Of a stretch of 64,000 nt of DNA, positions 1 through 10,928 are shown in pieces. Position 1 is the stretch's first letter, and each line of letters opens with the position of its first letter. The notes under the pieces are model-generated. The model worked only from the letters and a program-made list of their open reading frames with translations, had not been told where the DNA came from and ran no database searches. The position numbers and the translations under genes are program-made. The DNA comes from Alnus glutinosa (Eukaryota > Streptophyta > Magnoliopsida > Fagales > Betulaceae), in NCBI RefSeq assembly GCF_958979055.1, contig NC_084893.1:22758987-22822986 (forward strand), read 5' to 3'.

Positions 1-1177
1 ATCTGATCAACCTGCCTTGGTTCGGCAAGTTGAGCTTCGTCAAGAGGTGACAATGACGGATGGCATGGGGTCTGTTCTTGTTGATGCTCCTTCTGAAGGT
101 GCCGATCCTAGCTTGTGCGCAGCGTTGGTTGTTGGTCTAGGCTTGTGCATGGTCGATGGTCCTGACTCTTTTGACTCTTGTTCAGCAGTTGTGAATGCTA
201 CCTTTGGGGGTCCGGTTTTGGATTCAAAGGGGTTTGTGTTCTCTTCTTTGGGGGTGGCTGCGTTGGGAGAGAGGATTCGCCTTTCTCTTTCGGTGATGTC
301 GGAGAGTGAGGCTCCCATTTACTCGTCCAAGTCCAAATCGATCCTGAGACATCACCAGAAATCGAAGGCTAATACTTCTCAGAGGGTTGTTTCTTTGTTC
401 GATGAGGCGGTGACAGCTTTCAGGGCTTCGTCGACGTCGTGTCTGGGTTCTTCTTCTCAGGTTTTGGGCGGGACTGTGGTCCAGTCCTCACCGAAGCTAG
501 GTGGGGGAGTGGGTAAGCCTCCTCCGTCTAGCTTTCTTCGGCGTGGTTTCCTCCTCCCCAGTGTTCCACCCCCTTTGAGTGGCTGTGCTTCTTCGACTAC
601 TGATAAGGGTGTAATTTTCAAATCGAATGGCTTGATCCAATCTTAGGAGTGGTCGGTTGGTTTTTGCCCGTCTGGTGAGATTTTTGTGTGGGGTCAGGGG
701 GTTGAAGACAGGGTTGGGGAGGAAGGAGACTCTCCTTACCCTTTGGGTGTTTGTCTTCCCGACATGCCCTTGAATTGGGATTCGGATGGTGTTGAGGATG
801 TTGACATGTCCTTCGCGTTGTTGGATGCAATGGAAGAGGATTTTCTTCAGGGTAATAAGGGTAAGCAGCTTAAGACTAGAGGGAGGAGAGAGTTGCAGAA
901 TTTGAAGAGCTCCATCAACTACAGTGATGAGAGCAAGCCCTCTAGGAGTAGGAGAGGAAAGGCTCAAGCTCTGTAGTGTTGAGTGCTCTTAGTGGGTTTT
1001 GGGTTCTAGGGTAGGTCTTTGTGGGTTTTGTGCTTTAGGGCTAAGGTCCTTGTGGGTTTCTTTCTTTTTGGGCTGTTTCTTTTTCTCTTTCTAGCTAGGT
1101 GCTTTCTTGTATACTTCCGTTGTACTTGGAGGCGCCTTACGCTTTTAATAAAACTCTTTATTACTTATCAAATAAAA
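1..1177 (+). mobile_element. LINE remnant with ORF1 but no reverse transcriptase (non-autonomous)
   Basis: An open frame at 17-646 continues, after one frame change, in 686-976. The second part ends in a basic tract (residues GRRELQNLKSSINY then SRSRRGKA) of the type seen at the end of plant L1-like ORF1 proteins, just before ORF2 would start. Instead of ORF2, a LINE-type 3' tail follows: T-rich text, then the phrase tacttggaggcgccttacgc, an AATAAA-like signal and an A-rich end near 1177. The copy therefore looks internally deleted. It lies in what must be an intron of the PSMD5-like gene, because exons of that gene begin at 2136 in the middle of the protein. The left end is cut by the window. 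Confidence 0.6.
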
Positions 1178-1189
1178 AAATAGCATTAA

Positions 1190-1310
1190 TAAAAAAACAT
1201 TTGCTTCTCACATATTTAAAAGACACGTGTCATTTTTATATGTGGGTTATAAGAAATTTCCTACAAACCGGTTTGTGAGAAATTTCTGTCTTTTTTAATG
1301 ATATGACATT
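1190..1310. repeat. Half of a foldback MITE
   Basis: The phrases tctcacatatttaaaagaca and agaaatttcctacaaaccgg recur, in inverted pairs, in the complete foldback element at 57163-57396 and in another half copy near 59880. Only one arm is recognisable here. Confidence 0.45.
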
Positions 1311-1479
1311 ATTTATCTTAAAAAAAAAAAGGGAGTTTAAATCCATAAGTGAGGAAGAATGTTAAAGTATTAATTAAAAATTCAGTATTTCCTATCAATT
1401 TAAGCTTTTGGAATAACTGGTAATTTAACACAGGTGTTAGAACCTCTAGATTATTACAGTTAATTTGTTTTTTTCTTTG

Positions 1480-1845
1480 GTCAGGATGCTTGTACAGTGT
1501 CGCTTGTTTTATTTTTATTTTTTTAATTTATATATTTTGGTACTTAGATTGGGTTGTAGTTTTAATGTCAAGCATTTGGAAAGAAAGGAATCAGTACCTC
1601 TTTGAGGATTGTGAGTCCAATGTGTTCCATTTAAAATCCACTTTTTTGAGATCTCTATTAGATTGGGCTGTAGTCTAATGTTCCTAATTTCTTTTTCTGA
1701 TTAGTGTCTATGTTACTAATTTCTCCTCTTCGAATCTTCTAGATCTTGTCAACTTTTTAGATTTTAGACACCTTTAGGGTGGTTGTATCTCGTGTACGAG
1801 GGCTTTGCCTTTTTCTTTTAATAAAATATTGTTTATTAAAAAAAG
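1480..1845 (+). mobile_element. 5'-truncated LINE, C-terminus of reverse transcriptase plus 3' tail
   Basis: The frame 1560-1678 reads SSIWKERNQYLFEDCE and LKSTFLRSLLDW, the typical C-terminal end (zf-RVT region) of plant L1-type ORF2. The 3' tail has the phrase tcgtgtacgagggctttgcc and ends in ttaataaaatattgtttatt followed by A's near 1845. Sense orientation relative to the host gene, inside an intron. Confidence 0.7.
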
Positions 1846-2135
1846 ATTGGTGTACTTAGTTTGGAGATAGCTTATAGATATAAATAAGTTTCATAATATT
1901 TTAAATTTGGGGCACCAATTGCACCTATTTAGGATCATTGTTAACTTGCACTGCATACAGATGCTTCTCTTTGTCGACCTGGTGTAGGATATGGGATTTA
2001 TTACTGATAAGACAAACACGTTCTTCCATTAAAGTACTTATTAAAAAAAAAAACTTTGTTCCATTAAAGTATATTGGATTTCTGGAAACTTATGTTTGGG
2101 ATTTCTTATTGTGCTAAGTTTTCTTCTGAATTCAG

Positions 2136-5100
2136 GTGTTAAAACTGTCATATCAGCCATTGATAAAATACTTGAGTCGTCAGAAAGTCGAGATACAGAC
2201 GAAATTGAATCGGCACTTGACGCATTGGGTCAAATAGGGTCATGTAAGTATGTCACTCACTGCTGTAGGCATAGGTAGCTGTATCATACATGTCTGATCT
2301 TTTTTCTTTTTTCTTTTTATATTTAAGAAAATGGGCTCCTGTATTTTGTAAAAATTGCGTAGAAGAAGTGAAGTGTATTATGTCATATTGTTTGATGGTT
2401 TAATTCAGTATGTTAGTCACCATATCCACATATTCATTTCTCTCTTGGCCACAAACTCAATTATGTAGCAGAAGTTTTTTTGTGTTTTCCTCTTTATTTT
2501 GGGTTGCATTGGTCACATATTTGCCATCTGTTCCTCTCCTCATAACTAAGGGTCGGAGGATAAGATCACAGGTTCAATCTCGTATTGGTGCATGAGTTGT
2601 ATATACCTTGAATGTTCAACGTAAATTCACCAACAGAAGTTACATACTCATCTCTGTTTTTATTCTAGGGAAAAGTTTGTCTCCATGTTAGAACGTGATT
2701 AAGGTGCAACATTCGCTCCCATGTCTATAGATCATGGGGGTTGAAATTCCACAATCCTGCCTGGTTATAAGCTGCCTTTCCCACCCATTTGACATTTATA
2801 TTGAAAGTTTTGATCCTTTCTCATAACTGGTTGGGTTTCTCCAAGTAAATATTCAGGCATGGTTCCAGACAAATTGGTATTAAGCATTATTTATTTAGGT
2901 ACAGGAAGCACGACAAATACAATTGTGCTAAACACTTCAGAGATGAGAACTATTCACTGTAAAAGTTGCAGTTCTGGCATTTTTTACTTGAAAGATGTCC
3001 ATGGTTTGTTAGTTTATCTTGATCTTTTTTCTTCTTCTAGTTAGGTGTATCTCTTGTATACTTGCTATGTACTTGGGTTGTACCTTTGCGCTTGTTTATT
3101 GAATTTGGGTTTTACTACTACAAAATAAAAGGTTTTGTTATGTCTTTTATGGACAATGTTGCCTATTTTCTGAGAGTTTAAACTTTGAGGACAGAGGGAT
3201 ACTAACATAATATGAAAGGACAGATGGATACCAACATAATATCGAAGTCTTATTTCTTTAAGGCTTTGTGTTCCAATACTGGGAACCCCCCTTTGTTTCT
3301 TTTCTTTTCTTTTCTTTTTTGCTATTTCTTTCTAATTCTGTTTCTGTTTTGGGATCCATGTGCATTTTCGGGACTACTTGTCAGGTGATGTGTTAGTTTG
3401 ATTAGTAATAAAATCAATCTCATTGAAAGCGTGAGGTGCTCCTAAGTATACATAAAGTATACAAAAGGAACAACCTAACTAGAAAGAGCAAAATGAAAAA
3501 GAAAATCACTAAATCTAATTGACAGAGGAGACACATACACCGCCATCCAAAGATACAAAGTTTCAAAGAATAAAGAAATAATATCCCCCATAGACCTCTC
3601 CTTATCCTCAAAATTTATATCATTCCTTTCCTTCCATAAACACCAAAAGAGGCACGTAGGCACCATTTTTCATAGCGCAACACTCCTTGGCCTACCAAAG
3701 GACCACCGACAATCATATAAATCAATGACACATCTAGGCATAACCCAGGACATCCCAAAGCGATTGAAAAAACCACTCCAAAAAGCAGTAGCCACATCAC
3801 AATGAAGAAGAAGGTGGTCCACAAATTCCCCATTCCTCTTGCACATGCAACATCTGTCCATTACGATGACGTGCCGCCTCTTAAGATTATCCAAAGTGAG
3901 GATCTTATCTAGAGCCGCCGACCAAGCATAAAAGGTTGCCCTCGAAGGAGCCTGAGTCTTTCCAAACACTCTTCTAGGGGAAGTTGCTACCTTCCGAACA
4001 AGCCAAAGAGCTATATAAGGATTTAACCCTGAATAAACCTCTTTTGGAAGGATACAACCACAGCTTATCTACACATCCTCTTCTCACTTTATTGGAATGA
4101 AATACCTAGAAAAAAAGAGGCAAAGTCATCAACCTCCCAATCCTGTGGCGCTCTAGTGAAGCTCACATTCCACTGGTTGAAACCTTCCAAAACTCTAAAT
4201 TATACGCAATAGAGGTGTCCCTCTCATGTTCAAGACCATATAAAACTGGAAATGCTACCTTTAGAGTTGTTTCCCCACACCACTGGTCACGCCAAAAGCT
4301 AGTCTTCGATCCATCCTCCACCTCAAAACTAGTAAAGCTGGAAAGTTTATACCACCCTTTCCTAATATTCTTCCACAACCCTACCCCAAAGACTCATGTG
4401 GGCTCTAGAGAACACCACCCTCAAGGTGATGTGTCACTATGCGTTTCATATACATTTTGGCCCACTTCTTGTCAGCGCTTTAGGGATAGATATGGTCACT
4501 AACATGTTTACTTGGAGTGTAATATGGCCAACTAAACATTCAATATGTGCGTGAGAAGTTTAAGAGTGTAGCTTAAAAGTTAAAAGGGTCCTACAATATG
4601 GCAAGCGTTGAAAAGGGTTCTGCAATCTGTTTCTTTTGAATTTATTTCATGCATGAAATGGTGCAGCTGCCTTTGATGTTAGCATCTGAATTTACTTTTG
4701 ACATTGTTTTCATTCCTCAACAAAATTTACTTGTGTGGATCTGATTTTTTATTTTTTTTTTAAACTCTTTTTTTTTTAATGACATAAATGGCTGGAATTT
4801 GATTAAAGTAATGTTTGAAAGCATCTGAAACCCCCTACTTCCCCCAAGAAGAAATGAGGGTGAGAGTGTGTGTTTGTCTGCCTGATAAGTTTAGGAGTCT
4901 GAACTTCGGCAAGAAATTATTAACTTTAGAGGTTGTGTTGGTTTATTACTTATGATTGTACACTTTCACCTGTTTTTTGTATTAATTGTTGCGGCAATTT
5001 AGGTTTTCCCTTATGACTTCACAGATTTATGATGATTATTTGCTCACACCTTGAATTAAATTTACATTGAAAAAAAATTCCTGTGATGACTGACTAGTTA

Positions 5101-8100
5101 AATATCCCAAGTTTCATACTGTTGATGTTGGGATGAAGGATATCGTCCTCCTTGCTCGTTATCTTAAGTGCGCACTTTTAACAATTTGCTTAACTTCTAG
5201 TTTGCTTGCTTTTTTCTCAAACGCATATCTGCCATCTCTTACTATGCAAAATTAATATTTGCTTCTTTATGACGCTTTTAGTGATCCAAGGAGCTACATT
5301 ACTACTTTCAAGTTCGCCACCGGCTGCAAGACATGTTATTCATTCTGCTTTAGATCGGCAAGGGCATGGCAAACAGCTGGTGAACATGCAGTTCCTTTCA
5401 CATGATCTTTGTATTTATGCTTTTTTTTTGCCTGTCTTGAAAGTTGGTTATCACATACTAATTTGGTTCTAGAAATAGAATATTTTAAGATAAATAGGCT
5501 GCAGGCTATTACAGCGATTCATATGTCTGTAAAAGTAGGAGTAGAAAGAAGCTAATTTATGCCATGATTTATGGAAAAAAAACGATTGTTTCCTGTATCT
5601 TGGTGTGAGAAAAAAAGCGTGGCCTGTAAAAGGGAGAGAAGAGTTAACTCAGAATGTGCATTTGGATTGCCTTTATAACAAACTTGAAAAGGTGGATACG
5701 GATTACAAGATGATGGCATGGGATAAATGGCTACATGATTGTAAACTTTTGAATCTAGATCGAGGTTGTGAAGAGATCGGGGGGATATGATAATCTATCT
5801 AGCTCATCCAATCTTCTTGTATACTCATTAAACTGAGGAATGTTTTCCTAACAATGACCCTTTCTGTCACAGCATTATTCATGACTGCCATTTTTTGCTT
5901 GGTTCATGAAAACGTTTACAGACCTTCCCATTATCATTGCCTCTGCTCAAAATCCGTGAGGTTGCGCTCTCATAAAAACATCTTATTGTCCTACAATGTA
6001 TTTATTGAGCTATGTGGCCTCATCTGTGCCAATACGGAAATGGGTCCAGCTTTTACGATTACAACTTCCTTACAAGCAATAAAGAGATAAGAGGAGGAGA
6101 CATGATGGAAGTAGAATTTTTTTTATTTTTCTGCTACTATGTCAACTCAAAAGCAGATATGACCTTCACATGTCTCCCAGGTGTGACAATGATTTAAATC
6201 TGATGGGACTTGAGGAAACTAGAATTCTCAAATTAAATTTTCTTCAATGTTTATGTTAAATGGAATCCACTTCTGGTATGAACCCAAGTACTTCTCTATT
6301 ATGTTGTTTGTTTGTCCATGCTTAATTCATGTAATTTTGTTAGATAGTTGTACCCATCAGAAAACAAGATAGACCAAACAAGAAAAAAGAAAAGAAAATA
6401 TATTTTTTTTTTTTGAAACCAGGGTACAATATCTAGCTATTAAATTATCCATTTCAAATTTGGTCAAAGAGCATAAAATGGGATATAGCATGTGTCCCCA
6501 GCATTATGAGATTTATTTTTTTTTGAGGTCCCAGCATTATGACTGAAAGCTTTCAATTTTGTTGCAAGAAATCTTCTATTTAGAATTTTGAGCAAAAATG
6601 TTTTATTTACCATATCCTAGGCTTTTTGTATATTTCTGAAACATTCTTAAATGGCAAACATTATTAATCAAAAAAAAAATTCTTAAATGGCAAACACAGT
6701 CTGCACTGCATGCTCTTGGAAACATAGCAGGAGAATCAAGGCCGGAGAATAAAATTATACTAAGTGGAGATGCAGAAGAAAGCTTGCGACGCTTAATCTA
6801 TGAAACAGCATCCAAGAGTTCAAAGCTGACACTGTCTGTAAGTAGTTGCTTGTTAATATGCTTTTCATTTTTTAATTATTCTTCTGCTCAGGTCATTTCA
6901 ATCATTGGAAAATTCACCTTCTTCAGATGAGCATTTGGCTATCAGACTCCATATTTAGTCAAGGGTGCTAATTGTGTGTCTGTGTGTCTGCAGTTTGTGG
7001 GTTTCAGTCCTTTTGCATGAATTTAATAAAGTTTTTTTGGTCTTATGTACTCACTTTGATTGCACATTCTTCTATTTTGTTTAGGAACATGTTCATTTGG
7101 GTTCCCTATCACTTTTCATTTGCCTGCTCTTTAAAAAGTTCAGAAGTCTTACCAAGTTCTTGGTGCAATTGGCAGGGCCTTTTTTTGTCAATTCTTCAAC
7201 AAGATCCGGAAATTCGTTTGGCGGTGAGAATTTCTTATGCATGAGCTATGGATTTTCTTTTTCCTTGCTGTGGCCATAGATTGAGATTTTTTGGAGCTGA
7301 TGTATAATAAGGGTTTTCTTTTCATACTCGTTAATTGTAGTAACTCCATTAGGCGTCAGGGCTCCATTTCATATATTGTTAGTACTGGAAACCAAAACTT
7401 CTTGGATCTTAATTTTAGTAAATCTTTTTAGTTTATTTCTCTTTCATTTAATTGACTATTGGCATGGTTTGTAGTTAGGGATTGAAGGTTCTCTTATTTG
7501 TGTTTCTTGAACACATTATGTATCATTGGTTTTACTATTTCTTTCCTTGTGTTATGCCTAAGAATTTCCCCTTTAGGACACAGTGCAATTTTTTATGGGT
7601 GGGGATGGTAGGTAAACAACATTAGGTGAACTGAAAAAAGAGTTCCATGAATTGTTGTTGATGCTCCTCATTTGCTGCCAAAGGACAGAAGCAAAACCCA
7701 AAAAGAGAAAAATGTTGAACTTTATTGCAACAAACTGACCCTCATATTTGAAGACCTTTACTTGGCGTTTGCAGTTGTAAGTGACCCTTTATCAAGAAAC
7801 ATGCTGTAAGCTTTTATATATGAAATTTTCAGGGTTATAGAGTGGTAACTGGAATGGTGGCTCGGCCATGGTTTCTGATGGAGATTTGCTCAAAACAAGA
7901 GATAATAAATATAGTGACTGATGCAAATACGGAAACCACAAAAATAGGTCTGTTTTCTTGTCTCTGTGTATAATTATTAGTAATCATCACATTGCCTGTC
8001 TATGAATATTGTCTTTTGTATGCTGCTGTAATCAATTATAAGAGCTTTTCTATGATGGTTTGCTCAAGTGTGGTATTATAAGAATTAAGCAAAACCAATA

Positions 8101-9196
8101 ATCTGTCATTGTTCCATTGTTGAAACCCATCCACTGAATGAAAACCAGTATTTATTGGGCTCTTGCCTGCATCGATACTTAAATCATTTTTCTTATTTAT
8201 TTTAATTATTATAAGTTCATCAATACTTTCTGAATTTCTTAAACTCTAATTATGTTCAGTTATTTAATTTCTGGTTTCTTTTTGAGGAGGTGAGACAAAA
8301 TGATCACTCTTCTTTTAGAATCTTCTTGCCAAATACTTTTCCAGTTTTAATTTCTATTAATCAAATCAGTAGTATATTTTTCAGGTATGGAAGCTAGATA
8401 TAAATGTTGCCAGTCAATCCACAAGGCCTTTGTGTCCTCAAGTAAACTTATCAATGATCCTGCTCTTGCTGGATCAGTGGCCAAGGTTAGAGCTATTTTT
8501 TTTTTTTTCCTTAATTGTTATGCCCGTGGTTAGATCTACAATACATGGATGTTTTGGTTGGATTCCCTAACGACTCTAGGAGTAGTCACACCAGAATCTT
8601 ACTTCTTTCTACATGATCGGCATGCCCAAATACATATTTTATGTAGAAGATTGGTCTATATTTAACCATGACCATGCTTCTGTCATGCTGCCTTCACATG
8701 TACAGCCAGGCATAGAGTAATGTAACTCTTCACACCTATTTATCACACTCATTTTACATCGGTTGATATAGGAAGCCAGTTAAAACAGGTCACGTCAACC
8801 AGTGTAAAATGAGTGATAAATAAGTACGAAGAGTAGCATTACTCGCTAGGCATATGTGGTTGTATGCATTAAATTGTTCAAGACAGAGTGAAATGAAAAA
8901 CTTTGCCTATATAGCAAAGAAGGAACAAGTAATCATTTAAAAGGTGAATGAAGGAAAACCACTTAATTGTTGGGGAAGGGGTCTAGAATCACCAACCAGT
9001 TGAAATTTTAAAAGGCAAGAAAGAATTGAGTTCATCAACTCTGGTGTTTTTGTTTGTTTTTTCTCTTTTTTTCTTTTTCAATGACACGATACTTTTTCTC
9101 CCTTTGCAGTTGCAGGATGCAGTAAGAGATGGTCCATATCTTTCTAGAAAGCAACTTGATGCTCAACCCATCGTGAAGACAGCTGAGAGATTTTAG
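2136..9196 (+). CDS. PSMD5-like 26S proteasome assembly chaperone, C-terminal part (5' exons lie outside the window)
   Basis: Seven exons join in frame with GT-AG introns: 2136-2243, 5282-5379, 6700-6837, 7176-7223, 7833-7947, 8385-8485, 9110-9196 (stop TAG). They encode about 230 residues: VKTVISAIDKILESSESRD, then ALDALGQIGSLIQGATLLL, HALGNIAGESRPENKIILSG, GLFLSILQQDPEIRLAGYRV, ARPWFLMEICSKQEII, EARYKCCQSIHKAF and a terminal QPIVKTAERF. This matches the C-terminal half of the plant PSMD5-like (26S proteasome non-ATPase subunit 5) family, an all-helical ARM/HEAT-like protein whose animal homologue S5b binds the base ATPase ring during assembly. The first exon here starts in mid-protein, so the N-terminal half lies upstream of the window. 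Introns are swollen by LINE fragments. No frame damage is visible. Family assignment is from remembered homologues; the assembly role is family knowledge. Confidence 0.82.
2545..2770 (+). repeat. Possible SINE-like (tRNA-derived) remnants
   Basis: Two B-box-like strings occur in an intron of the PSMD5-like gene: aggttcaatctcg near 2570 and gggttgaaattcc near 2739. Each follows an ataagatcaca or agatcat context typical of plant SINEs. No clear A box or tail was established. Confidence 0.28.
3000..3130 (+). mobile_element. LINE 3' tail fragment
   Basis: The stretch ttctagttaggtgtatctct, tgtatacttgctatgtactt and gcgcttgtttattgaatttg, then an A-rich end, is the same type of 3' tail as in the LINE copy ending near 1177. 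No coding part is clearly attached. It lies in the large intron 2244-5281. Confidence 0.5.
3405..4440 (-). mobile_element. LINE ORF2 C-terminal remnant (zf-RVT), antisense to host gene
   Basis: On the minus strand broken frames read, in order: [28 protein letters not shown] (4378-4163); then [38 protein letters not shown] (3969-3670); then CLFWCLWKERNDINFEDKER (3666-3475). This is the zf-RVT zinc-binding end of plant L1 ORF2. The 3' tail (plus text attgaaagcgtgaggtgctc) runs to about 3405. Frameshifts separate the pieces, so it is dead. Confidence 0.8.
8714..8845. repeat. Short foldback MITE
   Basis: Imperfect inverted repeat: gagtaatgtaactcttc at the left pairs with gaagagtagcattactc at the right, and the arms continue as tttatcacactcattttaca / tgtaaaatgagtgataaa. 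About 130 bp, in the last intron of the PSMD5-like gene. Confidence 0.65.
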
Positions 9197-9500
9197 ATAT
9201 TTAGCCTGCTGGAGTAAAGCCAATTCCTTGCAAATTGGTATACAAGGTGAGGCGGCAAAGTTGTAGACATTCATCTGCCAACAATATTATCTATATCTCA
9301 TCAGTTTTGAGGATGACATAAACATTGTAAATATATATACCTGTGACACAAGATTTGTTCCTTTTGGTTGTCATGGGGCTATAGCTTCATAGATCTTCCT
9401 GTCAGACGAATTGCAAAGCTACCTTTATGTGAAAGTAAACATGAAGTTTTGAGGCATATAAAGAGTAGGAGCTCGGCTATCATTTCTTCTGATTATTCAA
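9197..9500 (+). other. 3' untranslated region of the PSMD5-like gene
   Basis: Non-coding text after the TAG at 9194-9196. A plausible poly(A) signal region lies near 9495-9510 (caatgaaataata). The end is not defined by sequence alone. Confidence 0.35.
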
Positions 9501-9672
9501 TGAAATAATACTAGGACGACTGGACCAAAAGAAATGTGAAACTACTACATGACTTCTTTGATGCTTCACAAGGCATCAAGGACTCAAAAGGAGTGAGACC
9601 ACAAGGGTCCAGATTGTAACAACAAATAAAGAAAAAGAAATGTTGTTAGGATGGCCCAACTACTCCTGGAAA

Positions 9673-10359
9673 GAGCATTCTCATCAAATTAGGCTCTTAT
9701 TTATTTTTATTTATTTATTGTGTGTGTGTATGTGTGTGTGTGAGAGAGAGAGAGAGAGCTAATATACTGAAATGGTCTAAAATGAGTTCTAGCAGCCTCA
9801 TCAATTTGGTGAAAAAAAAAAAATTGATGAGTGAACAGTATTCACCAACATTAGTGAGCATTGCTCATTTACCAAAACAATAAAAGACGAAATTTTTTTT
9901 TTTTTGGTCTTTATCATTTCTATCATGTGTCACACACATCCTTTTTGAAAAAGATTATTTAAATGAAATAGTGATAGTAGATAGTTAAAATTGTGAGGTT
10001 GTTGTGGTGCTTTAAAAAAGTGAATGGCTAAAATAGAGAAAAATAATTTTTGGCTAGTAAAATTTGGTGGGACTACTAAGAAAGCCCAATTCTTTACTTT
10101 AGCTACTGATTTTTCTATTACTCTCTCTAACATATTCTTAATTCTACCCTTTATTTAAATGTTATTTTGTATGGAAGAGTGTCAAAGAAAGAGGAAGATA
10201 AGAGTATGAAAGAAGAAAAGGAAGAGAGAAAACAATTTTTTGTAGAAAGAGAAATTATATTCTGTCTATTTTGCTAGAGAAGAAAAATTGTTCATAATAG
10301 TTAAATTTGACTATTATGAGTCATTTACCTATTCTGTTGGAGATGTTTTAAGAATGCTC
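9673..10359. mobile_element. MITE, Harbinger/Tourist-like terminal inverted repeats
   Basis: Left end GAGCATTCTCATCAAATT and right end ...TTTTAAGAATGCTC are imperfect inverted repeats (GAGCATTCT core). The same terminal type occurs at 31317-31712 and 58818-59205, where 3-bp TTA/TAA duplications are seen. Here TTA follows the right end but the left flank is AAA. The interior is non-coding and includes GT/GA microsatellites at 9719-9758. Confidence 0.5.
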
Positions 10360-10897
10360 TTAGATTGGGTGATTTGGTTATACTTCAAATCGGCTGTTGG
10401 GGTTGTCTAGATAAAATGTATTGGAGATGAAGTGTACTTTTTGATTATTTTGTTTTTCTTTTTTGATTAAATTATATTTTTTTATTGAAAAGAGGGGCTG
10501 GGGACCGGTTAAAGGTCCACCCTCTATCATTTCTCGAGTATTATACATACTCTCAAGCGTTATTTTCTGACGTTGCAGTGAAAATCAGTATAGCTATTGT
10601 ATTCGGTGAGTCTCTATTTAATGAATGAAATAACACATAAAAGTAGGTGTAAAATAAGCACTTGAAAATGTGCAGCATTCCTCTCGTTCAAGACATACTA
10701 ACAAGTCACAAGCCATTACCATTTCAAAAAAGGCCTGTCCAGAAAACAAATTTCTTTTAGGGGGAGAGCCCACTTTTGAGGTGCTTATTGCGTACACAAC
10801 AAAAAAGCCCAAAAGGGTGAAAGGGGAATTGCGTCCACTTTCACCGAGTCTCCTTCCCAGTGGCTGTGGATAAAGGAAGAGCCGAAGAGAGGAAGGA

Positions 10898-10921
<24 letters not shown>

Positions 10922-10928
<7 letters not shown>

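Noticed and set aside
7097..7279. Frame overlapping a PSMD5-like exon in another register
   Set aside because: The exon 7176-7223 is fixed by phase with its neighbours; the other frame is a shadow.
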